Source: Alphaproteobacteria bacterium
GTDB taxonomy: Bacteria > Pseudomonadota > Alphaproteobacteria > Bin65
Assembly: GCA_021776685.1 (NCBI GenBank)
Contig: JAJFFJ010000154.1
Location: forward strand, 1-61,704
Direction: 5' to 3'
DNA length: 61,704 nt
Made by a program: the position numbers and the translations under genes. This document shows positions 19,242 to 30,609 of this stretch, piece after piece. Under the pieces are notes generated by a model. The model did not search any database, was not told the DNA's origin, and worked only from the letters and a program-made list of their open reading frames with translations. Every line of letters starts with the position of its first letter. The first letter of the stretch is position 1.

Positions 19242-20104
19242 TCGGCCTGTTTTGCGGCGACGAACTTCTCTGCAAAATTACGATAGCTGGAGGGCGTCCG
19301 GCCGAGAATCGCCGTGAGCGCCAGCGGATTGCCGCCTGCCAGCCCGTGGCTGTCATAGTGGGCACACATCTTGGCGTAGGCTTCGACGAAATAGTCCGTC
19401 GCGCCGCGGCCGCGGGCTGCGGCCTTCCAGTCTTCCAGGCTGCGCTTCTCCGCTGTGACGGTCCGGCCCAATACATCCGACAGGATCGCGGCCATCTCGC
19501 TGTGGGTCAGACGGTCGCCACAGAGGTCGTAGCAGCCGCCGTGTAACGCGGGATCCAGCACCACCTTGGCGGCGGCCTCCCCCAGATCGTTCGTATCGAT
19601 CGCCGCCATCACCCGGTCCGGCGAATAGGGGCGTGGATAGACGCCGCCCTCCGTTACCTGTTGCCACTCCATGTTGAGATTCTGCATGAACATGGCCGGG
19701 CGAAGGATGGTGAAATTCAGCCCCGACTCGATCAGGTGTTCCTCGACGTCGAGCTTGCGCGCATGATGGTCGAGCCCACGGACCTGCGGGTTGAAGACGG
19801 AGCAGTAAATGAAATGAGCGACGCCGGCGGCTTTGGCGGCATCAATGATACGACTGCCCGCTTCCGCTTCGTCGGCCTGAAAGCGCGGCATGACGAAAAA
19901 GACGGTCTCGACACCGTCCATGGCGCGCGCAAGATCACCTGGCTCCCGAAGGTCGCCCATGATCGTTTCTGCTGCGCCCAGCGCCTTCAGTGTTCCGGCA
20001 GACTCATCATTGGACGTAAGCGCCCGGATCTGCGCCCCTGCGCCCACAAGCGCCTTCATGGTCGGCTTACCCACGGCGCCGGACGCACCAATCATCAGTA
20101 TCAC
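19238..20104 (-). CDS. NmrA-like NAD(P)-binding protein (atypical SDR)
   Basis: 288 aa. The N-terminal Rossmann motif is MIGASGAVGKPTMKALVGAG, starting at residue 4. The downstream patterns (GVETVFFVMPRF, AGVAHFIYCSVFNP, LNFTILRPAMFMQN) are typical of NmrA/QOR2-like atypical SDRs, which act either as NAD(P) sensors or as oxidoreductases. No Ser-Tyr-Lys triad is evident, and the Tyr of the IYCS strand could be the only equivalent. It lies 29 bp after sucB in the same direction, so it may be the distal gene of the suc operon. Confidence 0.82.
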   Translation of the reverse strand: MILMIGASGAVGKPTMKALVGAGAQIRALTSNDESAGTLKALGAAETIMGDLREPGDLARAMDGVETVFFVMPRFQADEAEAGSRIIDAAKAAGVAHFIYCSVFNPQVRGLDHHARKLDVEEHLIESGLNFTILRPAMFMQNLNMEWQQVTEGGVYPRPYSPDRVMAAIDTNDLGEAAAKVVLDPALHGGCYDLCGDRLTHSEMAAILSDVLGRTVTAEKRSLEDWKAAARGRGATDYFVEAYAKMCAHYDSHGLAGGNPLALTAILGRTPSSYRNFAEKFVAAKQAD

Positions 20105-20133
20105 GCTGTTACTCCCTCAGGGAATTTGGCCGG

Positions 20134-21438
20134 CTACATATCCAGCAGGATGCGCTCTGGTTCCTCGACGCATTCCTTGATGCGTTTCAGGAATGTCACC
20201 GCCTCGCGGCCGTCGATGATGCGGTGGTCGTAACTGAGCGCGATATACATCATCGGCCGGATCACCACCTCACCATTAATCGCCATGGGCCTGTCCTGAA
20301 TCTTGTGCATCCCCAGGATACCCGACTGAGGTGGATTGAGGATCGGCGTCGACAGCAAGTTGCCGAAAATCCCGCCATTTGTGATCGAGAAGGTGCCACC
20401 TGTCAGGTCGTCAATGGCCAGCTTACCATCCTGGGCGCGGCTGCCCAGCTCTGCAATCGAGCCTTCGATTTCGGCAAAGCTCTTTGCGTCGCAATCGCGA
20501 ACCACCGGCACTACCAGACCCGAGCCGGTGCCTACGGCCACGCCGATGTCATAGTGATTCTTGTAGACGATTTCGTCGCCGTCGATTTCCGCATTGACTG
20601 CTGGCACTTCCTTGAGCGCCACGACGCAGGCTTTGACGAAATAGGACATGAACCCGAGCTTGACGCCGTGCTTCTTTGCGAAAGCGTCTTTGTGGCCGCT
20701 GCGGGATGCCATGACATTCGTCATGTCGATCTCGTTGAATGTGGTCAGCAACGCCGCCGTGTTCTGCGCCTCCTTCAGGCGCTCGGCGATACGTTGGCGC
20801 AGGCGGGACATCTTCACCCGTTCTTCGCGCGCGCCCGGCTCGCGACGGGCGGCAGGCGCTGGGGTTGGTGTGGGCGCTGGTGTTGGTGTCGGCGTCGGGG
20901 CTGGCGCGGCAGGAGCTGCCGGCGCGGCCGCTGAGGCTTTCGCCGCTTCCAAATGGGCAAGAACATCGCCCTTGGTCAGCCGGCCATCCTTTCCAGTACC
21001 GTCGATGGCAGCGGGGTCAAGATTGTTTTCTTCGATCAACTTGCGCACCGCGGGCCCGCTGTCGTCCGCCGCTGCTGGAGCGTCCTGACTTACCGCAGGC
21101 GCCTCTGCAGGTTCCGGCGTTGGCTCGGGCGTCGGTTCTGGCGCGGGAGCCTTTTGTGCTTCCGAACCACTATCGGAAGTGACCGTCGCTTTGCCATCCG
21201 CGTCCACCACACCCAGAACGGCGCCAACTTCCACATCCTCGCCTTCCTCAGCGGTGATGTTGGCAAGCACGCCGGCCACCGGCGCGCCAACTTCGAGCGT
21301 CACCTTGTCGGTTTCCAGCTCCACCACCGGCTCGTCGAGTTCGACGGCTTCGCCGACCTTCTTGAACCATTTGGCGACTGTCGCCTCGGTCACCGATTCG
21401 CCGAGTACGGGTACGACAATATCCGTTGCCATTTTCAT
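20134..21438 (-). CDS. sucB: 2-oxoglutarate dehydrogenase E2, dihydrolipoyl succinyltransferase
   Basis: 434 aa. The N-terminal lipoyl domain has the modified lysine in [11 protein letters not shown] (K45). It is followed by acidic Pro-rich linkers, the E3-binding domain ([20 protein letters not shown], about 128-147), a Pro/Ala/Thr-rich linker, and the catalytic domain with [13 protein letters not shown] near the C-terminus carrying the active His and Asp. It transfers succinyl groups to CoA in the 2-oxoglutarate dehydrogenase complex. The start could be M1 or M3. It is 48 bp after sucA. Confidence 0.98.
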   Translation of the reverse strand: MKMATDIVVPVLGESVTEATVAKWFKKVGEAVELDEPVVELETDKVTLEVGAPVAGVLANITAEEGEDVEVGAVLGVVDADGKATVTSDSGSEAQKAPAPEPTPEPTPEPAEAPAVSQDAPAAADDSGPAVRKLIEENNLDPAAIDGTGKDGRLTKGDVLAHLEAAKASAAAPAAPAAPAPTPTPTPAPTPTPAPAARREPGAREERVKMSRLRQRIAERLKEAQNTAALLTTFNEIDMTNVMASRSGHKDAFAKKHGVKLGFMSYFVKACVVALKEVPAVNAEIDGDEIVYKNHYDIGVAVGTGSGLVVPVVRDCDAKSFAEIEGSIAELGSRAQDGKLAIDDLTGGTFSITNGGIFGNLLSTPILNPPQSGILGMHKIQDRPMAINGEVVIRPMMYIALSYDHRIIDGREAVTFLKRIKECVEEPERILLDM

Positions 21439-21486
21439 GTTCCTGTTGGCGGGCCGGAAAGGCCCCGCAGTTGGAGTCTCTATCAG

Positions 21487-24399
21487 TTATGAAAGGCTGA
21501 GGGCCTGGTCCACAAGGGCTTCCTGTTCGGCCTTGTGGCGGGCGGCAATTCCAGTGGCGGGAGAAGCCGATTCGGCACGCCCCACATACCGGGGACGTGC
21601 GTGGGACATACCAACCTGCCCCATCACCGCCTCCAGTCGTCTGTCAGCGAAGTGCCAGGCGCCCATATTCTGGGACTCTTCCTGGCACCAAATCACTTCC
21701 GCCTGCTTGAAGCGGGCAAGCTCCTCGCTCAACGCCTCGACCGGGAAGGGATAGAGCTGTTCCAGGCGCATCAAATAGACATCCTTGATGCCCCGCTTCT
21801 CACGCTCTTCCAAAAGGTCGTAGTAGACCTTGCCCGAACACAGCACGACCCGCTTGATCTGGTCGTCAGCGGCCAGATCGCCGTCATCCCACAAGACCCG
21901 GTGGAACGACGTACCCTCGGCAAATTCCGACAGCTTCGACACCGCCAGTTTGTGACGCAGCAATGACTTGGGGGTCATCACCACCAATGGTTTGCGGATT
22001 GACCGGCGCACCTGCCGCCGCAACACATGGAAAAAGTTGGCCGGCGTGGTGCAGTTGACGACCTGCATATTGTCTTCGCCGCAGAGCTGCAGGTAGCGCT
22101 CAAGCCGGGCTGATGAATGTTCCGGCCCCTGGCCTTCATAGCCGTGGGGCAGCAGCATGACCAGGCCCGACAGGCGCAGCCATTTGGATTCACCGGAGGC
22201 GATGAACTGATCGATGATGATCTGTGCGCCGTTGGCAAAGTCGCCGAACTGTGCTTCCCAAAGCACCAGGCAGTTGGGCTCGGCCAGACTGTAGCCATAC
22301 TCGAAGCCCAGCACCGACATCTCCGCCAACGGCGAATCGATGACCTCGAAGGTCCCCTGTTTGTCGGATAAATTATCAAGCGGCAGGTATTTTTCTTCCG
22401 TTTCCTGATCCGTCAATACCGCATGCCGATGGGAGAAGGTTCCCCGGCCGCTGTCCTGGCCCGAGAGCCGCACCGGAGTCCCCTCCGCGAGCAATGTGCC
22501 AAATGCCAGTGCTTCGCCAGCAGCCCAGTTCAGCCCCTCGCCGCTGTCAAACATCTTCTTCGTTGCCTTGTGCTGACGGGCGATCTTGCGATTGAGATTA
22601 AAGTCGGCAGGCACTTGAACCAGCTTCTCGCCCAGCGCCTTCAGCGTCTCCAGGTCTACCGCCGTGTCGCCGCGGATATATTCGCCACGGGATGGCTCCA
22701 GCCCTGTCCAGGCGCCTTCCAGCCAATCTGCCTTGTTGGGCTTGTAGCCAGAGGCCGCGTTGAATTCTTCCTCCAGCATGGCCTCGAATTCGGTCATCAT
22801 CCTGGCGGCTTCGTCAGCCGTCGTCACATTTTCCGCCGCCAGAAGTTCGGCATAGAGCTGCCGGACGGTCGGGTGCCCGCCGATTTTCGCGTACATCTTT
22901 GGCTGGGTAAACGCGGGCTCGTCGCCCTCGTTGTGGCCGAACCGGCGATAACAGAACATGTCGATGACGACATCCTGCTGGAATTCGTGCCGGAACTCGG
23001 TGGCGATGCGCGCCACGTGAACCACGGCCTCCGGGTCGTCGCCATTCACATGAAAGATTGGCGCCTGGATGATCTTCGCCATTTCCGTGCAGTAGGGGCC
23101 GGAGCGGCTGTGCACGGGATTGGTGGTGAAACCAATCTGGTTGTTGACGATGAAATGAATGGTGCCGCCGGTGCGGTAGCCGCGAAGGTGGGCGAGGTCG
23201 AGAGTCTCCGGCACCAGCCCCTGGCCGGAAAAGGCCGCGTCGCCATGAAGCAATAATCCAGCCACCTGTTGGCGGGCCACCTCCAGGTCGCCAGCGCCAT
23301 TCTGTGCGCGCTGTTGCTGCTTGGCGCGTACTTTACCAACGACCACAGGATTCACTGCTTCCAGATGCGAAGGATTTGCCGTCAGCGACAGATGCACATT
23401 GTTGCCGTCAAATTCACGGTCGGACGATGTGCCCAGATGGTACTTCACATCGCCGGAGCCATAGTCGATCTCGGGCCCGACCGCGACGCCGGAAAATTCG
23501 TTGAAGATGGCGCGAAATGGCTTGCCCATCATATTCGCCAGCACATTCAGCCTGCCGCGATGGGGCATGCCGATCACCATTTCCTTGAGGCCCAACTGAC
23601 CGCCGCGCTTGAGAATCTGCTCAAGCGCCGGGATTGTCGCCTCACCTCCATCCAGGCCAAAGCGTTTGGTTCCGGTGTATTTTTTGTCGAGGAAATTTTC
23701 GAAGGCTTCCGCCGCCGTCAGGCGTTCCAGAATCGCTCTGCGGCCATTGACCGAGAACTCGGTGCGGTTCTCGATCTCCTCAATGCGCTCCTGGATCCAG
23801 TTCTTCTGATCCGGGTCCTGGATGTGCATGTACTCGACGCCAATATTACTTGAATAGGTCGCCTTGCAGCGCTCGACAATTTCCTTGAGCGTCGCGGTGT
23901 CGCCCAATCCCAGGTAATTGGCGATGTAGATCGGACGGTCCAGATCCGCATCTGAGAATCCGTAGGTGCGATAGTCGAGCTCCGGATGGTCTTCGCGATG
24001 TTCCAGGCCGAGCGGGTCGAGGTCGGCAAGCAGGTGGCCACGCACGCGGTAGGAGCGGATCAGTATCAGCACGCGGATTGAATCAAGCGCCGCTGCTTTG
24101 ACCTGATCGTCCGGCGCGCCCGCCGCAGACGTCTGGGTCGCAGTTACAACGGCATCTGGAATGGCTTCCGCCGCGACGGCATCACCGTTTGCGAGTCCGC
24201 CTTCCCGCGGCGCCCAGCTGGCGCCAGTCAGATCGGCCAGCGCCTCTAGCTCGCTGTCGCCCAGGTCGGCAAAGAAGCTGCCCCAGCTGCCGTCCACACT
24301 TTTGGAATCGGCCAGCCAGCGTTCATAAAGGTCGGCGATAAATGGCGCATTGGCCCCGTGCAGAAACGAGGTGCGTTCAAATTCGGCTGTCGTCGTCAT
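21487..24399 (-). CDS. sucA: 2-oxoglutarate dehydrogenase E1
   Basis: 970 aa, full length. The N-terminal segment FLHGANAPFIADLYERWLAD matches the E2-binding region of OdhA/SucA. Thiamine-diphosphate domain motifs include GMPHRGRLNVLANM and the GDAAFSGQG variant seen here as HGDAAFSGQGLVPETL, plus NNQIGFTT. The C-terminal part has LPHGYEGQGPEHSSARLERY. It decarboxylates 2-oxoglutarate and passes succinyl to SucB. It sits 57 bp after sucD. No frameshift seen. Confidence 0.98.
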   Translation of the reverse strand: MTTTAEFERTSFLHGANAPFIADLYERWLADSKSVDGSWGSFFADLGDSELEALADLTGASWAPREGGLANGDAVAAEAIPDAVVTATQTSAAGAPDDQVKAAALDSIRVLILIRSYRVRGHLLADLDPLGLEHREDHPELDYRTYGFSDADLDRPIYIANYLGLGDTATLKEIVERCKATYSSNIGVEYMHIQDPDQKNWIQERIEEIENRTEFSVNGRRAILERLTAAEAFENFLDKKYTGTKRFGLDGGEATIPALEQILKRGGQLGLKEMVIGMPHRGRLNVLANMMGKPFRAIFNEFSGVAVGPEIDYGSGDVKYHLGTSSDREFDGNNVHLSLTANPSHLEAVNPVVVGKVRAKQQQRAQNGAGDLEVARQQVAGLLLHGDAAFSGQGLVPETLDLAHLRGYRTGGTIHFIVNNQIGFTTNPVHSRSGPYCTEMAKIIQAPIFHVNGDDPEAVVHVARIATEFRHEFQQDVVIDMFCYRRFGHNEGDEPAFTQPKMYAKIGGHPTVRQLYAELLAAENVTTADEAARMMTEFEAMLEEEFNAASGYKPNKADWLEGAWTGLEPSRGEYIRGDTAVDLETLKALGEKLVQVPADFNLNRKIARQHKATKKMFDSGEGLNWAAGEALAFGTLLAEGTPVRLSGQDSGRGTFSHRHAVLTDQETEEKYLPLDNLSDKQGTFEVIDSPLAEMSVLGFEYGYSLAEPNCLVLWEAQFGDFANGAQIIIDQFIASGESKWLRLSGLVMLLPHGYEGQGPEHSSARLERYLQLCGEDNMQVVNCTTPANFFHVLRRQVRRSIRKPLVVMTPKSLLRHKLAVSKLSEFAEGTSFHRVLWDDGDLAADDQIKRVVLCSGKVYYDLLEEREKRGIKDVYLMRLEQLYPFPVEALSEELARFKQAEVIWCQEESQNMGAWHFADRRLEAVMGQVGMSHARPRYVGRAESASPATGIAARHKAEQEALVDQALSLS

Positions 24400-24456
24400 T
24401 CTCGTACCACCTGGTGCACCCCTATATGGCGCTGCCGTCAGGTGGCAGCGGCCTGG

Positions 24457-25332
24457 TCAGGCGCCCATCGCCTCCAACATTGTCTCGCCCAGGCGCGCCG
24501 GCGAATCCGCCACCACCATGCCTGCGCCTCGCATTGCCTCGATCTTAGCCTCTGCCGTGCCCATGCCGCCGGAAATAATTGCGCCAGCATGGCCCATACG
24601 TTTGCCGGGAGGCGCCGTGACACCGGCGATGAAGCCGGCAACCGGTTTCTTGACCGGCGAGTTCTTCAAAAACTCGGCTGCGTCTTCCTCGGCGCTGCCG
24701 CCGATCTCGCCGATCATGATGATCCCTTCGGTTTCGTCATCGCCAAGAAACAGATCGATACAATCGATAAAGTTCGTGCCGTTGACGGGATCACCGCCGA
24801 TGCCGATGCAGGTGCTTTGCCCCAGGCCGGCCGCCGTCGTCTGGGCGACCGCTTCGTACGTAAGCGTGCCAGAGCGGGATACAATACCGATCTTGCCACG
24901 CCGGTGGATATGGCCTGGCATGATGCCGATCTTGCACTCGTCAGGAGTGATAATCCCAGGACAGTTGGGACCGATCAACCGCGAACCCGAACCCTGAAGC
25001 GCGCGTTTGACACGCACCATGTCGAGCACCGGAATCCCCTCGGTTATGCAGACGATCAGCTCGACCCCGGCGTCAATTGCTTCCAGGATTGCGTCGGCTG
25101 CAAATGGCGGCGGCACATAGATGACGCTGGCGTTCGCGCCCGTCGCTTTCACAGTTTCAGCAACCGTATTGAAAATCGGCAGGTCCAGATGGGTGCCACC
25201 GCCCTTGCCAGGGGTGACGCCGCCGACCATTTGCGTGCCGTAGGCGATTGCCTGTTCCGAGTGAAATGTGCCTTGGGCGCCGGTAAAGCCCTGGCACATC
25301 ACCTTGGTATTCTTGTCGACCAGAACTGCCAT
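24457..25332 (-). CDS. sucD: Succinyl-CoA synthetase alpha subunit
   Basis: 291 aa. The CoA-binding N-terminus ([20 protein letters not shown], residues 8-27) and the phosphohistidine loop [10 protein letters not shown] near residue 250 are intact, with INREPEP-type glycine-rich turns absent as expected. With SucC it converts succinyl-CoA to succinate with formation of a nucleoside triphosphate. Only 2 bp separate it from sucC, so the two are translationally coupled. Confidence 0.98.
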   Translation of the reverse strand: MAVLVDKNTKVMCQGFTGAQGTFHSEQAIAYGTQMVGGVTPGKGGGTHLDLPIFNTVAETVKATGANASVIYVPPPFAADAILEAIDAGVELIVCITEGIPVLDMVRVKRALQGSGSRLIGPNCPGIITPDECKIGIMPGHIHRRGKIGIVSRSGTLTYEAVAQTTAAGLGQSTCIGIGGDPVNGTNFIDCIDLFLGDDETEGIIMIGEIGGSAEEDAAEFLKNSPVKKPVAGFIAGVTAPPGKRMGHAGAIISGGMGTAEAKIEAMRGAGMVVADSPARLGETMLEAMGA

Positions 25333-25334
25333 AA

Positions 25335-26531
25335 CTATGCCGCCTCCTTCACTGCGGTGACAATTTTTTCCGCAGCGTCCGCCAGATTGTCGGCGGAGGT
25401 GATCGGCAACCCCGATTCCGCCAGAATTTTCTTGCCCAGATCCACATTGGTGCCTTCAAGGCGCACCACCAGGGGCACGTGCAGGCTGACCTCGCGCGCA
25501 GCAGCGATGACGCCTTCCGCAATCACGTCGCAGCGCATGATCCCGCCGAAGATGTTGACCAGGATGCCCTCGACGTTCGGATCGCTGAGAATGATCTTGA
25601 ACGCCGTGGTCACCCGTTCCTTGGTCGCGCCACCGCCCACATCCAGGAAGTTGGCCGGCGCGCCGCCATACAGCTTGATGATATCCATCGTCGCCATCGC
25701 CAGACCCGCACCATTGACCATGCAGCCAATATCGCCATCCAGCTTGATGTAATTGAGGTCGTGGTTGGCGGCCTCAAGCTCCATCGGGTCTTCTTCGTCT
25801 TCGTCGCGCAGCTCGGCCACATCCTTGTGGCGGTACATGGCGTTGTCGTCGAAGTTCATCTTCGCGTCGAGAGCGATGACTTCGCCTGCGCCAGTGACCA
25901 CCAAGGGGTTGATCTCGAGCATTGATGCGTCGAGTTCGTTGAACGCCTTGTACATGGCGGACAGAAACCTGGTGGCCGATTTGATCTGGTCGCCTTCCAG
26001 ACCGAGCCCAAAGGCGACAGTGCGGCAATGATGGCCCTGCAGGCCGGTAGCCGGATCGATATCCAGGGTGATGATTTTTTCAGGGGTGGCCTCTGCCACC
26101 TCCTCGATTTCCATGCCGCCCTCGGTCGAGGCCATAATGGTGACGCGGCTCGTGGCACGGTCAACAAGCATGGAAAGGTAGAGTTCGCGGGCGATGTCGC
26201 AGCCATCTTCCACATAGATGCGTTTGACTTCTTTACCGTCAGGGCCGGTCTGTTTGGTGACCAGCACCTGACCCAGCATCTCGGCGGCGTTTTCCTTGAC
26301 CTCGTCCGCGGATTTGACGACGCGCACGCCACCTTTGCCGTCGGGATTATCTTTGAAGCGTCCGGCGCCGCGGCCACCAGCGTGGATCTGCGACTTCACC
26401 ACCCAGACGGGGCCGCCCAGATCGTTTGCTGCTGAAATTGCTTCGTCCGGCGTATAGGCGACCTTGCCGTCCGGCACGGCTACGCCGTATTTCCGGAGCA
26501 GCTCTTTCGCCTGATATTCGTGGATATTCAT
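25335..26531 (-). CDS. sucC: Succinyl-CoA synthetase beta subunit
   Basis: 398 aa. The ATP-grasp N-terminus [20 protein letters not shown] is canonical. [15 protein letters not shown] follows near residues 46-60, and the C-terminal CoA-ligase part has [17 protein letters not shown] and [17 protein letters not shown]. It provides nucleotide and succinate binding in the synthetase. It lies 30 bp after mdh and forms part of the mdh-sucCDAB transcription unit. Confidence 0.98.
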   Translation of the reverse strand: MNIHEYQAKELLRKYGVAVPDGKVAYTPDEAISAANDLGGPVWVVKSQIHAGGRGAGRFKDNPDGKGGVRVVKSADEVKENAAEMLGQVLVTKQTGPDGKEVKRIYVEDGCDIARELYLSMLVDRATSRVTIMASTEGGMEIEEVAEATPEKIITLDIDPATGLQGHHCRTVAFGLGLEGDQIKSATRFLSAMYKAFNELDASMLEINPLVVTGAGEVIALDAKMNFDDNAMYRHKDVAELRDEDEEDPMELEAANHDLNYIKLDGDIGCMVNGAGLAMATMDIIKLYGGAPANFLDVGGGATKERVTTAFKIILSDPNVEGILVNIFGGIMRCDVIAEGVIAAAREVSLHVPLVVRLEGTNVDLGKKILAESGLPITSADNLADAAEKIVTAVKEAA

Positions 26532-26561
26532 GGCTTCTCCCCCCTGGCGTCGCCGGGCGTT

Positions 26562-27536
<975 letters not shown>

Positions 27537-27581
27537 CTATCCTCAGCCCGCCAAGGCGCAAACCGACAGGATTTCCACGCG

Positions 27582-27600
27582 GTTTCACCCTGGGTGAAAC
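27582..27600. promoter_or_regulatory. Perfect 19-bp palindrome upstream of mdh
   Basis: gtttcaccc-t-gggtgaaac is a perfect 9-bp inverted repeat with one central base, 70 bp upstream of the mdh start in the mdh/mscS divergent gap (27513-27792). It has no following T-run, so it looks more like a dimeric regulator site than a terminator. A second small palindrome, gcaccggtgc, is at 27694-27703. The rest of the gap shows nothing I can name. Confidence 0.45.
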
Positions 27601-27792
27601 GCGCCAGCCTGCGGGCGCGGCGGGGAATGCAACAATTTCGCGGTGTAGCGCGTTTCCCAGGGGCGGGCAAGGCTGCGGCTCGCGCGATATGGCGCACCGG
27701 TGCAGGTTGAACGGCGGTAGCTCACCCGAGTATCTCTGCGCCTTGGATTTAGCCGGCATGCTGGCCCGAACGCGCAGCAGAAGGACCCCCCG

Positions 27793-28608
27793 ATGGAAAG
27801 CTTTACCAAAACACTTATCGAAACCGGCACCGAATATGGCCTCAACCTGATAGGCGGCCTCTTAATCCTGATCGTCGGCTGGATAGTCGCGAGATGGGCG
27901 GCCGGTCTAACCCGCCGGACACTGGCCAAAAACAAAAATATCGACGGACTTCTGGCTGGGTTTCTGGCCAATCTGGTCAAGTATCTGATCTTGGTCGTTG
28001 CGATTGTCGCGATGCTCAATCGGTTCGGCATTCAGACCGCCAGCCTGTTGGCCGTTCTCGGCGCCGCCGGCCTGGCGATTGGCCTGGCGCTGCAAGGCAC
28101 CCTCAGCAATCTGGCCGCAGGTGTCATGCTGCTGATATTCCGGCCCTTCAAGCTCGGCCAGTTCATAGAGGTTGCCGGCCACAGTGGCACGGTAAAGTCA
28201 GTGCGCCTGTTCACAACAGAGCTTGCCACCGGTGACAATCGGCAGATCATCCTGCCCAACGCCAAGGTCTGGGGAGACGCGATCGTAAACTTCAGCTACC
28301 ATGACACCCGGCGGGTAGACATGGTCTACGGCATTGCTTACGGCGATTCGATCGACCGGGCGATGGAGATCATCAAGGCGCAAGCCGATGCTGATAACCG
28401 CAGCCTCAGCGAGCCTGCCCCCCAAATCGTCGTCGGCGAACTGGCCGACAGCTCGGTCAACATCATCGCCCGGGTGTGGTGCGAGGCTGGCGACTATTGG
28501 GGGCTCAAATTCGACCTGACCAAGAACATCAAGGAGGCGTTTGACGCCGCGGGAATTTCGATCCCGTTCCCGCAGCAGGATGTCCATATGCACCAGGCTG
28601 CCGCCTGA
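27793..28608 (+). CDS. mscS: Small-conductance mechanosensitive channel, MscS family
   Basis: 271 aa. Three N-terminal membrane segments lie at about residues 14-37, 55-78 and 81-110. The pore helix has the signature LGAAGLAIGLALQGTLSNLA, followed by the beta-domain start FRPFKLGQFIEVAGHSGTV. Length and topology match E. coli MscS, so it should be a heptameric tension-gated channel that releases solutes on hypo-osmotic shock. It is divergent from mdh. Confidence 0.95.
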   Translation: MESFTKTLIETGTEYGLNLIGGLLILIVGWIVARWAAGLTRRTLAKNKNIDGLLAGFLANLVKYLILVVAIVAMLNRFGIQTASLLAVLGAAGLAIGLALQGTLSNLAAGVMLLIFRPFKLGQFIEVAGHSGTVKSVRLFTTELATGDNRQIILPNAKVWGDAIVNFSYHDTRRVDMVYGIAYGDSIDRAMEIIKAQADADNRSLSEPAPQIVVGELADSSVNIIARVWCEAGDYWGLKFDLTKNIKEAFDAAGISIPFPQQDVHMHQAAA

Positions 28609-28694
28609 TTTAACTGGCCCAAGTGCGCGTCGGGCTTGACCTGGCGCGCTGAATGCCGATTTTGCCTCAACCCCCGCCGCCCGAGAGTGTCTTC

Positions 28695-29348
28695 ATGTAC
28701 TGGAAAACCGACGAACATCACGGCCTCAAGCACAATCCGTTCACCGCACTTGTGGCGCCACGTCCGATCGGCTGGATTTCCAGCTATGGCCCCGATGGCG
28801 AGCCGAATCTGGCGCCGTATTCCTTTTTTAATGGCGTTGGGTATTCGCCACCACAGGTGATCTTTTCTGCGGGTGCCCGGGGCGCCGGCGAAGAAGCAAC
28901 GGCAAAGGATAGTTTGGCCAATGTCGAACGCACCGGCTGCTTCGTCGCCAATCTGGTGACATGGGACCTGCGGGAAGCCATGAACATCACATCGGCCGAA
29001 TGCCCGCCGGAGGTGAATGAGTTCGAACTTGCGGGCCTGACCATGGAAGAAGCGCAGATGGTGGCGGCGCCGCGCGTCAAGGAAAGCCCGGTGCATTTCG
29101 AATGCGAACTGGTGGATATCTTCCCCACCAAAAGCCGCGATGGCACGTCGCCCAACATGATCGTTCTGGGTGAGGTTGTCGGCATCCATATCGATGAATC
29201 GGTAATCACCGAGGACGGCATGATCGACTACGCCAAGACCCAGCCCGTCGCCCGCCTCGGCTATCTCGCCGACTACGCGGCAACCACAGATCTATTCCAG
29301 ATGCGCCGGCCTGATTGGCCGTTGAAGGCAGAAGAAGCGGCGGAGTAG
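28695..29348 (+). CDS. Flavin reductase-like (FMN-binding split-barrel) protein
   Basis: 217 aa from ATG 28695. The N-terminus MYWKTDEHHGLKHNPF fits the family better than the upstream ATG at 28653, which adds a Pro-rich leader. The FMN-binding pattern ALVAPRPIGWISSYGPDGEP and NLAPYSFFNGVGYSPPQVIF follows, then NLVTWDLREAMNITSAECP. Members reduce flavin with NAD(P)H or act as flavoproteins of unknown substrate. It is 8 bp from the MAPEG gene, so the two are probably co-transcribed. Confidence 0.88.
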   Translation: MYWKTDEHHGLKHNPFTALVAPRPIGWISSYGPDGEPNLAPYSFFNGVGYSPPQVIFSAGARGAGEEATAKDSLANVERTGCFVANLVTWDLREAMNITSAECPPEVNEFELAGLTMEEAQMVAAPRVKESPVHFECELVDIFPTKSRDGTSPNMIVLGEVVGIHIDESVITEDGMIDYAKTQPVARLGYLADYAATTDLFQMRRPDWPLKAEEAAE

Positions 29349-29356
29349 AAACCTAT

Positions 29357-29746
29357 ATGACTTTTGAACTCTGGATGCTGCTGGGGGCGGCGGCGTGGGG
29401 GCTGGTGCACATTTCCGTGGCATCGTTTGCCTTCAAGGCGCAGGTGGGCAACAGATACACGGTGGGCGCCCGCGACGAGGCGCGGGTCCCCACGGGCATG
29501 GCTGGCCGTCTGCACAGGGCACAGGTCAATTTTCTGGAGACGTTTCCGGTCTTTGTGGCTGCGGTACTGGTGATCCACCTGGCGGGCATCAGCGGTGATT
29601 TCAGCCGCGGCGGCGCGCTCCTCTATGTCGCCAGCCGAATCGTCTACCTGCCCCTCTACGCCATGGGCGTGCCCTGGTTGCGCAGCCTCGCCTGGGACAT
29701 TGCCACTCTCGGCATTGTCCTTATCGGCCTACAGACAGTGCTTTAG
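29357..29746 (+). CDS. MAPEG-family membrane protein
   Basis: 129 aa from ATG 29357. Four hydrophobic segments are visible, with the MAPEG signature GRLHRAQVNFLETFPVFVAA around residues 52-71 (the RaxxNxxE pattern). The family includes glutathione-dependent membrane enzymes, but small bacterial members are mostly uncharacterised. It follows the flavin reductase gene, and its stop overlaps the convergent aldolase stop by 4 bp. Confidence 0.88.
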   Translation: MTFELWMLLGAAAWGLVHISVASFAFKAQVGNRYTVGARDEARVPTGMAGRLHRAQVNFLETFPVFVAAVLVIHLAGISGDFSRGGALLYVASRIVYLPLYAMGVPWLRSLAWDIATLGIVLIGLQTVL

Positions 29747-30561
29747 CTCAAAAAGCCAGGGTCCTTGCGCTCCATCATGCGCACCAGCGCCGGCCATTCC
29801 AAGGTGCCGTAGTTGTCCAGCCGCGTGCCAGCGTCGTCCTGGTGCCACTGACTGAAGGTATGCCGCCGGACGTCTTCTGACGGCTGGACGATTTTCTGTC
29901 CCGAGGCCAACACATCCACCTGCACACGGCAGGCCATTTCCAGATAGTAGATATGGCGGAATGCTTCGGCGACGCTGCGGCCACAGGACAGAAGCCCGTG
30001 GTTGCGGAGGATCAGCACATTCCTGTTGCCCAGATCCTCGACCAACCGCGCCTGCTCGTCGAGGCTCAGCGCCAACCCTTCATAGTCGTGATAGGCGATG
30101 GCGTCGTGGAACTGATAGCCCTCCTGGTCCATCACCACGAGCCCGCCGTCCATGGCGGAGACGGCAATGCCGGCGCGGGTGTGGGTGTGCAGCACGGAGC
30201 GTACGTCGTCCCGCGCGCCGTGGATGCAGCCATGAATGATGTAGCCGGCAGGGTTGATCCGCGCGTCCCGGTCCAGCGCCGCCTCGTCAATGATCGTGCC
30301 ATCGAGGTCGATCTTCACCAGGTTCGACGCCGTGATCTCGGAATAGTGCAACCCGAATTCGTTGATCAGGATCTGGTGCTTGCCGTCCGACGCATCTTCC
30401 GGCACGCGGGCAGTGATGTGGTTGTAGATCAGGTCGGTCATGCCGTAGTGGTCGATCAGCCGGTAGCAGGCGGCAAGATCAACACGCGCCAGCCATTCGG
30501 CCTCGGAAATATGGGCGGGACGGGCAGCGGAATCAGCGATAGGCGGGGTTGCGATGTTCAT
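29743..30561 (-). CDS. Class II aldolase/adducin family protein
   Basis: 272 aa. Metal-binding histidines are in SVLHTHTRAGIAVSA (near residue 120) and in ILRNHGLLSCG (near residue 195), with the phosphate-loop-like NHITARVPE near the start. The family contains fuculose-phosphate aldolase and related enzymes, but this longer version is typical of the adducin-like group of unknown substrate. It lies 48 bp downstream of zapE on the same strand. Confidence 0.88.
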   Translation of the reverse strand: MNIATPPIADSAARPAHISEAEWLARVDLAACYRLIDHYGMTDLIYNHITARVPEDASDGKHQILINEFGLHYSEITASNLVKIDLDGTIIDEAALDRDARINPAGYIIHGCIHGARDDVRSVLHTHTRAGIAVSAMDGGLVVMDQEGYQFHDAIAYHDYEGLALSLDEQARLVEDLGNRNVLILRNHGLLSCGRSVAEAFRHIYYLEMACRVQVDVLASGQKIVQPSEDVRRHTFSQWHQDDAGTRLDNYGTLEWPALVRMMERKDPGFLS

Positions 30562-30609
30562 CAGAAATCTCCTTGAAGCACTCCAGTATTGCGCGGGATG
30601 CCGCTGTTG

